Source: Lewinellaceae bacterium (GTDB lineage Bacteria > Bacteroidota > Bacteroidia > Chitinophagales > Saprospiraceae). Taken from it: a stretch of DNA of 64,000 bases. The position numbers and the translations under genes are program-made. Location: contig JADJWX010000009.1 of the NCBI GenBank assembly GCA_016716135.1, forward strand, positions 229,233-293,232, given 5' to 3'. Numbering within the stretch: position 1 is the stretch's first letter; the number at the start of each line of letters is the position of its first letter. The notes beneath the pieces were generated by a model, which saw nothing but the letters and a program-made list of their open reading frames with translations, did no database searches and was not told the origin of the DNA. Shown piece by piece: positions 17,040 through 25,150 of the stretch.

Positions 17040-18428
17040 TTAATAATGGCACTTCTGGCACTCCAGGCCGCCAATATCGGCTACCTTGACATTAGCGCGT
17101 TTGCCGTCTTTGAGTTCCTGATGATAGCGCTCGTATTGCTTGTAATATTCGTTGTCCTGGAATTTCACATCTGTTTCGCGGTGGCAGTTGATACACCAGC
17201 CCATCCCAAGCGTAGAATACTGATAAACCACTTCCATTTCTTCAACCGGACCGTGGCATTTCTGACATTCCACCTGGCCGATGGAGACATGCTGGGCGTG
17301 ATTAAAATATACGTGATCAGGCAGGTTATGCACCCTTACCCATTCGATAGGACCCTGGATTTTTCCGTTTGAGTCGTTTTTCAGAGCTTTAACAACCCCT
17401 TCCCACTCTGCTTGCACCAGCGACCGACCAGTTTCGTTCATGGCAGAAAGCGAGTTGGCTGACATATATTCCTGGCCGATCCATTTTTTATATAAATCTT
17501 CAATTTGCTTCTCCGACCAGTTTTCATAATCCGGAATATACTGGCCGGTAATCGGATCAAAACCGATCGATGCAAAGATTTTAGTGATCTCGGATGTACC
17601 GGTAATTGTGCCTTTTTTAACTGCGGAGTGGCAATTCATGCAGGTATTCGTACCGGGAATCAGGGAATGTTTGGACCGGCGTGCCGAATCGTGGCAATAT
17701 TGGCAATCAATTTTATTGACACCGGCGTGAATCTGGTGGCTGAATGCAATAGGCTGGTCCGGCTGGTACGACTGCTGGCGGCCCATATTGGTGGCATTGT
17801 CCACTGTTTTGTAGCCAAAAATCAGCGTAAGTGCAAAAACCATAAACGCCACGGCGCCCTTCGTGCTCAGCACTTGTGCCAGGGTGCGGTTGATCGGTGC
17901 ATCGCCGCGCTGCACCCGGGTGATGTTCCGCAGGTTGTCGATGATGCGCATGAGGGCAAAAGCCAACAAAGCGAGGACCAAGGCCAGGGCGCCGAACATC
18001 CACATGTTGTTACCACCGCCCCCGGAAGTAGCACCTTCAGGTTTTTCATCAGGTGGTCGGGGCGGCGCAGGATTGTTTATGTACAAGATGATACTTTCAA
18101 TCTGCTCGTCCGTCAGACCGGGAAAGTTGTTCATCAGCGTCGGCTTCCAGGTGTTCCAGAGTTCCACGGCGCGCGGGTGCCCTTCAGACACCATCGCTTG
18201 CGAGTTCCGGATCCACTTGTACAGGTCTTCCCTGGGAAAATCCGCCCAACGGTCTTCCACACCTGCCAAGGCAGGGCCCGTCAGGTCGTCCTTCATGTTT
18301 TTGTTGTGGCAGGCAGCGCAGTTGGCGCCGAAGAGTGATTTGCCTTCTTCAATGGTGGGTTCCGCGTGAGCGGAGACGGCGGCAAGAAGTATAATCGAAA
18401 AAACCCAGCAGATGCGTTTCAGCAACAT
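17040..18428 (-). CDS. actA: alternative complex III subunit A with an extra N-terminal cytochrome c domain (six CXXCH)
   Basis: Multiheme electron-transfer subunit. The chosen start is the Met at 18428, which directly begins the signal peptide MLLKRICWVFSIILLAAVSA; the frame is open to 18485 but that extension hides the signal. After the signal comes a class I cytochrome c domain (CAACH, then DDLTGPALAGV), a Gly/Pro linker, a transmembrane helix, a second helix and the pentaheme domain with CQYCH, CMNCH, CQKCH, CINCH and CQKCH as the C-terminus. That is six heme c sites in all. The pentaheme part is the ActA hallmark; the extra N-terminal heme is additional. It is the first gene of the operon, with a good promoter about 100 bases upstream. 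Confidence 0.94.
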   Translation of the reverse strand: MLLKRICWVFSIILLAAVSAHAEPTIEEGKSLFGANCAACHNKNMKDDLTGPALAGVEDRWADFPREDLYKWIRNSQAMVSEGHPRAVELWNTWKPTLMNNFPGLTDEQIESIILYINNPAPPRPPDEKPEGATSGGGGNNMWMFGALALVLALLAFALMRIIDNLRNITRVQRGDAPINRTLAQVLSTKGAVAFMVFALTLIFGYKTVDNATNMGRQQSYQPDQPIAFSHQIHAGVNKIDCQYCHDSARRSKHSLIPGTNTCMNCHSAVKKGTITGTSEITKIFASIGFDPITGQYIPDYENWSEKQIEDLYKKWIGQEYMSANSLSAMNETGRSLVQAEWEGVVKALKNDSNGKIQGPIEWVRVHNLPDHVYFNHAQHVSIGQVECQKCHGPVEEMEVVYQYSTLGMGWCINCHRETDVKFQDNEYYKQYERYHQELKDGKRANVKVADIGGLECQKCHY

Positions 18429-18526
18429 ATTCAGAATGCGAGTTAATGGCAATTTCAAATGTGTGTCATTTAAACAGACAACCAAAATCAGAAGACAAAA
18501 TGTCTAAGGTCATGGAATTGTCAGCG

Positions 18527-18556
18527 CAAAAATACCAACGGTCCGATTTTCACCAA
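18527..18556 (-). promoter_or_regulatory. promoter of the act-cox operon
   Basis: On the minus strand there is TTG (complement of 18554-18556), a 19-base spacer and TATTTTTG (complement of 18527-18534). This fits the Bacteroidota vegetative promoter (-33 TTG, -7 TAnnTTTG, spacing about 19-21). Transcription would start near 18520, giving a leader of about 90 bases to the chosen actA start. The rest of the gap, 18558-18756, shows no feature I can support. Confidence 0.7.
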
Positions 18557-18756
18557 GTGATGTGTTAAAACGAATCGCTATTTAGATGCGATCTAAACTC
18601 AGGAAGCGTTTGAATGGCGTTAATAAACCGTTAAAAAATGCGGAGCAAAGGTAGACAAGCCCGGGTGCTTTGCAAGCGAATAACGGAATTTTTCCACCAC
18701 ATGCCCCACCAGGCCCGTTTATTTCAAATTCATTAAGACATTTGAAATAATCTGAT

Positions 18757-18799
18757 GAAAAAAAATACACCCGGAAGGGAAAACATCCGTTCCGGGTGT
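18757..18799 (-). terminator. Rho-independent terminator after the outer-membrane barrel gene
   Basis: ACACCCGGAA (18767-18776) and TTCCGGGTGT (18790-18799) form a perfect 10-bp stem, followed on the minus strand by a run of eight or nine T (complement of 18757-18765). It lies 37 bases after the stop of the barrel-protein gene. Confidence 0.9.
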
Positions 18800-18835
18800 A
18801 CCACGCATTTTTCTGGTCAATCGACCTCTTTTTGT

Positions 18836-19450
18836 TTATTCGGCTCCGCCAAAAATGTAGGCCAGCGCAACGCCGATTACCGTGTTTTTAATCGAAATAT
18901 CCAGGGCATCGGCATAATCACCCGGCACAACATTGGCCAATCCAAGATTGTAGGAAGCCGTGGCGCGCAGGCTGCCAAACTGGTAGCCTACCTCCAGGCC
19001 GGCGCCAAAATCAAGTGGCGCCCAGTCATCATCCACACCGTTGCCAAAGTCAATGCTTTCGCTTTCGCCATCTGATTCTGCATTTCCGGCGATACCAAAA
19101 CCGACATACGGGCCAACACCGGCAAAAAAGCCGTTGTTCTGGTAAAACAACTGAACCGGCACCTGCAGGTAGAGCGGGTTTGCCTTTGCCTTGAAGCCGG
19201 CTTCGTCAATTTTAAAGCCTTTGCCGCAGAGTTGCAGGCCAACACCGAGGCCCAGGTTGTCTGTCAGGCCAAATTCTGCCTGACCGCCGACCAGAAAAGT
19301 TGGCAAAATTTTGTTGTTTTCAACATCGTCGCCGGAGACATTCGCCAGGTTCAAGCCGGCCTTGGCGGCAAAACGAACTTGTGCAGTTGCTGTGGTTGCT
19401 GCAAAGAACATCAGGATGGCAGCACAAAAAAGGGTGGTAAGTTTTTTCAT
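18836..19450 (-). CDS. outer-membrane beta-barrel protein (PorT/OMP_b-brl family)
   Basis: The 204-residue protein has a clear signal peptide (MKKLTTLFCAAILMFFAATTATAQ). Alternating hydrophobic strands begin with VRFAAKAGLNLANVSGD, which is the standard first strand and turn of Bacteroidota small porin-like barrels, then GGQAEFGLTDNLGLGVGLQL, PVQLFYQNNGFFAGVGPYVGFGI and a final GVALAYIFGG strand. An acidic loop (ESDGESESIDFGNGVDDD) lies near residue 130. It probably forms an eight-stranded barrel in the outer membrane; substrate or function cannot be assigned. Monocistronic: own terminator and a -7 box upstream. Confidence 0.85.
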   Translation of the reverse strand: MKKLTTLFCAAILMFFAATTATAQVRFAAKAGLNLANVSGDDVENNKILPTFLVGGQAEFGLTDNLGLGVGLQLCGKGFKIDEAGFKAKANPLYLQVPVQLFYQNNGFFAGVGPYVGFGIAGNAESDGESESIDFGNGVDDDWAPLDFGAGLEVGYQFGSLRATASYNLGLANVVPGDYADALDISIKNTVIGVALAYIFGGAE

Positions 19451-19509
19451 GTGGGTACGATAATTTAGAGCGTTAAAAATTTAGGATTCGGTTAGGTAAT
19501 TCAATTGGA

Positions 19510-19517
19510 CAAACATA
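19510..19517 (-). promoter_or_regulatory. candidate -7 box (TATGTTTG) of the barrel gene
   Basis: The minus strand reads TATGTTTG, a match to TAnnTTTG, 60 bases before the ATG of the outer-membrane protein. No convincing -33 TTG at the usual distance. Confidence 0.4.
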
Positions 19518-19645
19518 CTCCACAGTTTTGAATCTTGCATCACTACCATAAAAATTATAGCGCATGAAACACCCCGGGATATTTCAGCGGCCGGCTTTTC
19601 AGCTTAGGAGCGCATTGGGTATTTTCTCCTGCCCGAATTTAGCCC

Positions 19646-19653
19646 TACTTTTG
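19646..19653 (+). promoter_or_regulatory. candidate -7 box (TACTTTTG) of the arginine deiminase gene
   Basis: TACTTTTG fits TAnnTTTG, 41 bases before the ATG. It lies inside AGCCCTACTTTTGC (19641-19654), a 14-base string repeated exactly upstream of the pseudouridine synthase gene at 57231-57244. No TTG at standard spacing. Confidence 0.5.
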
Positions 19654-19693
19654 CGCCGCTTTTACCCAACCAATTTATAACCAAGCTAATTTC

Positions 19694-20962
19694 ATGGACG
19701 CGAATAGCCGAATTTACGTAGACTCCGAGATTGGACAACTTAAAAAAGTAATCGTGCACCGCCCCGACGAAGGCATCGCGCGCATAACCCCGAAACGCGC
19801 CGGCGAACTCCTGTTCGACGACATTGTCCACCTCCCCAAAATGCAGGATGAACATGATATTTTTATCGATGTGCTGAAAGCCTTTGTGGGCAAAGACAAT
19901 GTGCTCGAAGTGGGCAACCTGCTGGCTGAAAGCACCCGCGATGAAGAGAGCAAGTACGAAGTCATAAATAAAATTACCGATTTCGAAGAACTCCCCTACT
20001 CCTTTATCCCGCGCCTGGCAGGACTGTCGCCCGAGCAACTCGCCGATACCCTCATTACCGGCTACCTCGAACCCGAAGACCGTATTCTTTTTGACCCGAT
20101 CCCCAACCTGATCTTTACGCGCGACATCGCCGTGACGATCAAAGATTACGTCCTGATCACTAAAGCGAACAAAACGGCCCGCTTTCGCGAAAACTTCCTC
20201 ACCCGGCTCATTTTCAGCAGCCACCCGGTTTTCCGCCGCCTCAAAGCCGATGGCAAAACGATCAACCTGAACCGGGTCGACAAGTTCCCACCCTCCAAAA
20301 AAGGCGAAACCCTGAGCATCGAAGGCGGCGATGTTATGATTTTAAACAAAGACTACCTGCTGATCGGCTGCTCTGAACGCACCAACAACTACGCTTTCCA
20401 ACTCATCAAAAACACCTTGTTCGACCGGGGCATTGTCAAAAATGTGGTGCAGGTAAATATCCCCGCCGAACGGACCTACATGCACATCGACACCATTTTC
20501 ACCCAGATAAACCACAACCACATGGTGGGCTACAAACCCATCGTGCAGGATGGCCTGGGCTCGTACGTTGATGTGCACCGCGCCAACGGCGAAGAAGTGG
20601 AATATCCCAGCCTCAAGGATTTTTTGCTGGCAGAAGTAAATCCGAACATGGAATTTATCTGGGCGGGTCAGGGCGAAAGTCCCTACCAGGAACGCGAGCA
20701 GTGGACCGACGGCTGCAACCTGGTCACCCTGAAGCCCGGCGTAGCCATCACCTACGACCGCAACCCCTTCACGGAAAAAGCATTTAAAGAATTTGGGTAT
20801 AAACTGATCGGCGCTGAAAAACTGCTGCGCGATATCGCAAGCGGAAAAATCGTTCCCGAAAAAGTCGAGAACACCATCATTACCATCCCTTCCAATGAAT
20901 TATCCCGCGCGCGCGGCGGCAGCCACTGCATGACCTGCCCCATTGAGCGGGAAGAAATCTGA
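19694..20962 (+). CDS. arcA: arginine deiminase
   Basis: This enzyme hydrolyses arginine to citrulline and ammonia in the cytoplasm. At 422 residues it has the family's usual length. The guanidino-modifying fold is shown by the N-terminal EIGQLKKVIVHRP, the substrate Asp motif NLIFTRD (about 145-151), EGGDVM (about 212-217), the His-Asp pair HIDTIFT (about 263-269) and the nucleophile Cys in GGSHCMTCP near the C-terminus. No arcB or arcC (carbamoyltransferase, carbamate kinase) is nearby, so this is not a complete fermentative ADI operon here. Its stop overlaps the proposed start of a thioesterase gene by 20 bases, and the YihY gene then overlaps that one, so the three form a tight operon. 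Confidence 0.92.
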   Translation: MDANSRIYVDSEIGQLKKVIVHRPDEGIARITPKRAGELLFDDIVHLPKMQDEHDIFIDVLKAFVGKDNVLEVGNLLAESTRDEESKYEVINKITDFEELPYSFIPRLAGLSPEQLADTLITGYLEPEDRILFDPIPNLIFTRDIAVTIKDYVLITKANKTARFRENFLTRLIFSSHPVFRRLKADGKTINLNRVDKFPPSKKGETLSIEGGDVMILNKDYLLIGCSERTNNYAFQLIKNTLFDRGIVKNVVQVNIPAERTYMHIDTIFTQINHNHMVGYKPIVQDGLGSYVDVHRANGEEVEYPSLKDFLLAEVNPNMEFIWAGQGESPYQEREQWTDGCNLVTLKPGVAITYDRNPFTEKAFKEFGYKLIGAEKLLRDIASGKIVPEKVENTIITIPSNELSRARGGSHCMTCPIEREEI

Positions 20963-21380
20963 AGTTTTGTATAGTCACGACACACAACTCCGGGTCCGGT
21001 ACGGCGAAACAGATCAAATGGGCTACCTCTACTACGGCCGGTATGCCGAGTACTTCGAGGTAGGCCGGGTGGAAACAATTCGATCGCTCGGGCTGACCTA
21101 CAAAGAACTGGAGGACAACCACGGCATCTGGCTCCCCGTGGTCAGTATGGACATGCGCTTCGTGCGGCCGGCGTATTACGACGACCTCATCACGATCCAC
21201 ACGGAAATCCGCAAACTGCCCGGCGCGTACATTACCTTCCACTGCGAACTTTTTAATGAAAAACGCAAACTGATCAATGTCGGCGCCGTACGGCTTTGCT
21301 TTTTCAAAGCAACAGAGAAAAAAGTCGTGCAGGCGCCCGAATTTCTCCTGGAAAAACTGCATCCATATTTTAGCCCATGA
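20943..21380 (+). CDS. acyl-CoA thioesterase, 4HBT hot-dog family (YbgC/FadM-like)
   Basis: The 145-residue hot-dog-fold protein hydrolyses short acyl-CoA or acyl-ACP thioesters. The catalytic Asp lies in RYGETDQMGYLYYGRYAEYF, the FadM/YbgC signature (Y-x-E-T-D-x-M-G-x-x-x-x-x-x-Y). There is no ATG before that motif: the start used is a TTG at 20943 inside the end of arcA. A second TTG at 20967, just after the arcA stop, is an equally good or better choice because it leaves about eight residues before the first strand. The last four bases overlap the next gene (ATGA). Confidence 0.88.
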   Translation: MSGKKSEVLYSHDTQLRVRYGETDQMGYLYYGRYAEYFEVGRVETIRSLGLTYKELEDNHGIWLPVVSMDMRFVRPAYYDDLITIHTEIRKLPGAYITFHCELFNEKRKLINVGAVRLCFFKATEKKVVQAPEFLLEKLHPYFSP

Positions 21381-22357
21381 ATCCCGGCGAATACATCGAC
21401 CGAATAACCCGATTTGTGACGGAGCACCCCTGGTGGGTGGCCTCCATCGACTGGGCAAAATCGCATTCGCTGCCAGGGTTCGGCCGCATACCGATCTACA
21501 ACCTCCTGCTGTTCATTCACCGGGAAACCCAGGACGACGATATTGTTACCCGCGCCAACAGCATGGCATTTTCCTACTTCCTGGCCATTTTCCCGTCCAT
21601 CATCGTTTTGTTCACACTCTTGGCCTACACCCCGCTTTACGAAACCTTCGATGTGGTGCTCAACGATGCGATAAACCGGGTAATGCCGGGCAAGGCCGGT
21701 GAAATGCTGTTCAAAACAGTGGAAGATGTCGCCACCCGGCAACGCAGCGGTTTGCTATCGTTCGGTTTTTTACTGGCCATCTGGTTTGCCTCCAACGGCA
21801 TGCTTTCGATGATGGATGGTTTTGAAAAGGATCATCATGTGACGTTTCGCAAGCGCAGCGCTATGGAAAAACGGCTTATCGCCATTCAACTGACGTTTTT
21901 AATTGGCCTGGTGCTGGTGGGCGCCGTGATTTTTGTCATCCTGGGCAACACCATCCTGAGTTTTGTTTTTGATTATGTCAAAGTTGACCTGCTCACGAAA
22001 ATCGCGGTGTTCTTTTTCCGGTGGATTGTTGTTGTTTTACTGTTTTACGCGGGCTTCTCCACCATTTACCGCTACGGTGCAGCCACCCGGCGGCGCATCC
22101 CGTTTTTCAACCCGGGCTCCATGCTTGCCACGTTTTTATCCATCCTTATCTCCTGGGGATTTTCGTTTTACGTGGATAATTTCGGCAGCTACAACAAACT
22201 CTACGGTTCCATCGGCACCCTCATCGTGCTGATGGTCTGGATGCAGTTGAATTGCATGATTCTGCTCATCGGCTTTGAAGTGAATGCCGGGATCGCGGTG
22301 CTGCGCGATTTGCGGCGCATGGAAAAGGAAGCCAAGGAAAAAGCCGGGCAAAAATAA
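21377..22357 (+). CDS. YihY/BrkB-family inner-membrane protein
   Basis: The 326-residue protein has six predicted membrane helices. The family signature near residue 55 is DDIVTRANSMAFSYFLAIFPS, with GLLSFGFLLAIWFASNGMLSMM near 115 and YGSIGTLIVLMVWMQLNCMILLIGFEVNA near 275 (shown here in parts: YGSIGTLIVLMVW, then NCMILLIGFEVNA). The C-terminus is short, basic and Glu/Lys rich. The family was once annotated as ribonuclease BN but is now seen as a membrane protein of uncertain role, perhaps transport or envelope. Start overlaps the stop of the thioesterase gene by four bases. Confidence 0.9.
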   Translation: MNPGEYIDRITRFVTEHPWWVASIDWAKSHSLPGFGRIPIYNLLLFIHRETQDDDIVTRANSMAFSYFLAIFPSIIVLFTLLAYTPLYETFDVVLNDAINRVMPGKAGEMLFKTVEDVATRQRSGLLSFGFLLAIWFASNGMLSMMDGFEKDHHVTFRKRSAMEKRLIAIQLTFLIGLVLVGAVIFVILGNTILSFVFDYVKVDLLTKIAVFFFRWIVVVLLFYAGFSTIYRYGAATRRRIPFFNPGSMLATFLSILISWGFSFYVDNFGSYNKLYGSIGTLIVLMVWMQLNCMILLIGFEVNAGIAVLRDLRRMEKEAKEKAGQK

Positions 22358-22408
22358 TCCGGCCAAAACACCCGGAATCCAGAACCAAATCCATAATTCC
22401 CCTGTTCT

Positions 22409-23914
22409 TTGCCCCATATGAAAGACTTACGGCACATTCACACGCTGGGCGGGTTAAAAGCCAGCGGCTACCAGGCTCGCAGCGTAAAAGAAGAACTCCG
22501 CGCCAACCTCATTGAAAAAATCCGCAACAAGGAAACCATCTTCCCCGGCATTTTCGGCTTCGACGATACGGTGCTCCCCGATATGGAGCGGGCCATCCTG
22601 AGCCGGCATAACATTCTGCTCCTCGGCTTGCGCGGCCAGGCTAAAACCCGCGTCGCCCGTATGCTCACCCGCTTGCTCGACGAATATGTGCCCGTGGTGG
22701 CCGGCAGTGAACTAAACGACGACCCGCTGGCGCCCATCAGCTATTTCGCCAAAGCGCTGATCGCGGAAAAAGGCGACGATACACCCATCGAATGGCTGCA
22801 CCGCGACGCGCGCTACGTGGAAAAACTGGCAACTCCCGACGTGAGCATTGCCGATCTGGTGGGCGACGTGGACCCCATCAAAGCCGCAAATCTCCGTCTG
22901 CCCTATTCCGACGAACGGGTGATCCACTTCGGCCTGATCCCCAGGGCACACCGCTGTTTGTTTGTCATCAATGAACTACCCGACTTGCAGGCCCGCATCC
23001 AGGTTTCCCTGTTCAACGTGTTGCAGGAAGGCGATATGCAAATCCGCGGCTTCAAACTGCGCCTGCCGCTCGATGTGCAATTTATTTTCACCGCAAACCC
23101 GGAAGACTACACCAATCGCGGCAGCATCATTACCCCGCTGAAAGACCGGATCGAAAGCCAGATCACGACCCACTACCCTACTTCCATCGAAGTGGGCCGC
23201 CAGATCACCGAGCAGGAAGCGCGCATCACACCGGCGCAACGCGAGGCGATCCGGATACCCGAAGTTTTGCAAGACCTGATCGAAGAAATCGCCTTCGCCG
23301 CGCGGGAAAGCGAATATGTGGACAAAAAAAGCGGCGTGTCGGCCCGCCTGACCATTTCAGCTTATGAAAACCTCTACTCGGCCGCCGAACGACGCATTCT
23401 GCACAATGGCGAAACCGGCACAACGGCCCGCATAACCGATTTTTGGGGTATTATTCCGGCGCTCACCGGCAAGGTCGAAATGGTGTACGAAGGCGAACAG
23501 GAAGGTCCGTACGCGGTAGCCCTGCACATCATCGGCATGGCTATTAAAAAAGTATTCCTGAACTACTTCCCCAACCCGGCCAAGTTAAAAAAAGGCCAGG
23601 AACGCGACCCCTACGGCGTGCTCCGCGCCTGGTTTGCCGCAGGCAACACGGTCGATCTTTTCAACGAACTGCCGTCCAAAAAATACGAGCAGCAGCTGGA
23701 GCAGGTTGCCGGGCTGAAAAAACTGGTGGAAGGCATCAAAACGGATAAAGCCGACACACTCACGTTCATGGAATTGGTGCTGCACGGCCTTGCCGAGTTC
23801 GAAGTGCTGAACAAGGACATCATCAACAACAAGTGGGTGTTCAAGGACTTCCTCACCGACAGCGGGCTGAACGACGATGACGACATGGACGATATGCGGG
23901 ATCTGTTCAACTGA
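22409..23914 (+). CDS. AAA+ ATPase related to MoxR / magnesium-chelatase subunit I
   Basis: The 501-residue cytoplasmic ATPase has a Walker A-type loop GLRGQAKT (about 73-80), a Walker B with acidic end CLFVINELPDLQ (about 187-198), a sensor stretch FIFTANPEDYTNRG (about 226-239) and the arginine-finger region PLKDRIESQI. The C-terminal half (about 300-501) is helical with an acidic end (DSGLNDDDDMDD). MoxR-type ATPases work with von Willebrand A proteins as metal-insertion or complex-remodelling chaperones; no VWA gene is adjacent. The gene starts 51 bases after the YihY gene and could be co-transcribed. Substrate unknown. Confidence 0.85.
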   Translation: MPHMKDLRHIHTLGGLKASGYQARSVKEELRANLIEKIRNKETIFPGIFGFDDTVLPDMERAILSRHNILLLGLRGQAKTRVARMLTRLLDEYVPVVAGSELNDDPLAPISYFAKALIAEKGDDTPIEWLHRDARYVEKLATPDVSIADLVGDVDPIKAANLRLPYSDERVIHFGLIPRAHRCLFVINELPDLQARIQVSLFNVLQEGDMQIRGFKLRLPLDVQFIFTANPEDYTNRGSIITPLKDRIESQITTHYPTSIEVGRQITEQEARITPAQREAIRIPEVLQDLIEEIAFAARESEYVDKKSGVSARLTISAYENLYSAAERRILHNGETGTTARITDFWGIIPALTGKVEMVYEGEQEGPYAVALHIIGMAIKKVFLNYFPNPAKLKKGQERDPYGVLRAWFAAGNTVDLFNELPSKKYEQQLEQVAGLKKLVEGIKTDKADTLTFMELVLHGLAEFEVLNKDIINNKWVFKDFLTDSGLNDDDDMDDMRDLFN

Positions 23915-24171
23915 TCCCGTATTCCGTTTTTGGCGGCACAACTCGCCCCGGACACCGGTTTTGAAAACTGCTGCGAATTTTGAAAAACCGGACGAGGTCG
24001 GATTGCTGAAAAAATTCATACTGACCCGGATCAACCTGGCTATTTTCCAGGGCATTGGCGTGCTATCGGATTCAAGCTGCTTTCCCGCTGATTTCAATAT
24101 TCCTGCCCAGCTACTTCGTTTTGAAAAGACTAATATTGCGCAGTTTTTTCACCAAACACAAACAGGTTATT

Positions 24172-24993
24172 ATGTTCGGATCAAGTAAACGGAGCAGCGG
24201 CATGTCAGCTAAACTCCTGATAGCCGTAGTTTTAGCCGGCTTTGCACTTTCAAAATACTACTGCAACAGCTCGTTCAATGAACTCACCGGCGAAAACCAG
24301 CATATCAGCATCTCGCCGGAACAGGAAGTTGCCATGGGTTTGCAAAGCGCCCCGCAAATGATTGCGGAAATGGGCGGCGAAATCAAAGGAACCCAATACG
24401 ATGAATTGGTCCGGCAAATTGGCCAGCAACTGGTCAGCCAGACCGACGCCGCCAAAACGGTGTACAACGGAAAATTTGAATTCCACCTGCTCAACGACCA
24501 ACAAACCATCAATGCCTTTGCGCTGCCCGGTGGCCAGGTTTTTATCACCGCAGCCCTGCTCCAGCGCATGTCGACCGACGGCCGGTCAATCAACAAGGAC
24601 ATGCTTGCCGGTGTGCTCGGCCACGAGATCGGGCACGTGGTGGCGCGGCACAGCGCCGAAAAACTGGCGCAGATGGAACTCGCCCAAGGGCTAACCGGCG
24701 CCGTTACCATGGCCACCTACGACCCCGGCAACCCCAACAGCGGCTACATCGCGCAGACGGTCGCCAATATGCTGCAAATGAAATACGGCCGCGAGCAGGA
24801 ATTGCAGAGCGACGAACTTGGCGTGCGCCTGATGCTTCAGGCTGGCTATGACCCGGAGCAACTCATCAATGTCATGGAAGTCCTCAAACAAGCCGCCGGA
24901 CCCAACCGGACCCCGGAGTTCCAGAGTACACACCCCGATCCGGAAAACCGGAAAGAACATATCCGGGAAGCGATTCGGAAGTACCGCGGGTAG
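24172..24993 (+). CDS. M48-family zinc metalloprotease, exported
   Basis: The frame is open from 24055, but the ATG at 24172 is the likely start: it leaves a short basic N-terminus and one hydrophobic segment (about 14-26, LLIAVVLAGFALSKYYC) as signal or anchor. The resulting protein has 273 residues. The zinc motif is GHEIGHVVARHSAEKL (HExxH about 151-155), the third ligand is in REQELQSDELGVRLM, and ALPGGQVFITAALL precedes the zinc helix, all as in BepA/Oma1-type M48 peptidases. It probably acts in the periplasm in envelope protein quality control. The 257 bases upstream contain only an imperfect box (TAATATTG at 24131). Confidence 0.88.
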   Translation: MFGSSKRSSGMSAKLLIAVVLAGFALSKYYCNSSFNELTGENQHISISPEQEVAMGLQSAPQMIAEMGGEIKGTQYDELVRQIGQQLVSQTDAAKTVYNGKFEFHLLNDQQTINAFALPGGQVFITAALLQRMSTDGRSINKDMLAGVLGHEIGHVVARHSAEKLAQMELAQGLTGAVTMATYDPGNPNSGYIAQTVANMLQMKYGREQELQSDELGVRLMLQAGYDPEQLINVMEVLKQAAGPNRTPEFQSTHPDPENRKEHIREAIRKYRG

Positions 24994-24999
24994 ATTCAT

Positions 25000-25150
25000 T
25001 TACGATTTAAGAATTACGAATTACGATTGGTTCACTATTTCGGGTGTTGAAAAATTGCACTTTTTGAAATGCAGACAATTGAAGTAAGCACGCCTTTTTG
25101 GGCGAGGTGAACCAATCGTAAATCGTGAATCGTAATTCGCAATTCGTCAT
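25000..25150. repeat. inverted repeat, family B (TTACGATTGGTTCAC)
   Basis: The left arm (25000-25034) and right arm (25107-25150) are imperfect reverse complements. They are built from degenerate repeats of ATTACGAATTACGATT and share the exact 15-mer TTACGATTGGTTCAC. The 72 bases between the arms show nothing I can name. It fills the gap between two convergent genes and could fold as a long hairpin acting as a two-way terminator. A relative with the same ATTGGTTCACC end lies at 56091-56257. Confidence 0.8.

Noticed and set aside
18582..18770. 62-codon open frame on the minus strand upstream of actA
   Set aside because: It runs across the terminator of the barrel gene and has no family pattern; it is outside the promoter-defined operon.
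19604..20224. 206-codon open frame on the minus strand opposite arcA
   Set aside because: It is the complement of a well-supported gene; the coding evidence is clear for arcA.
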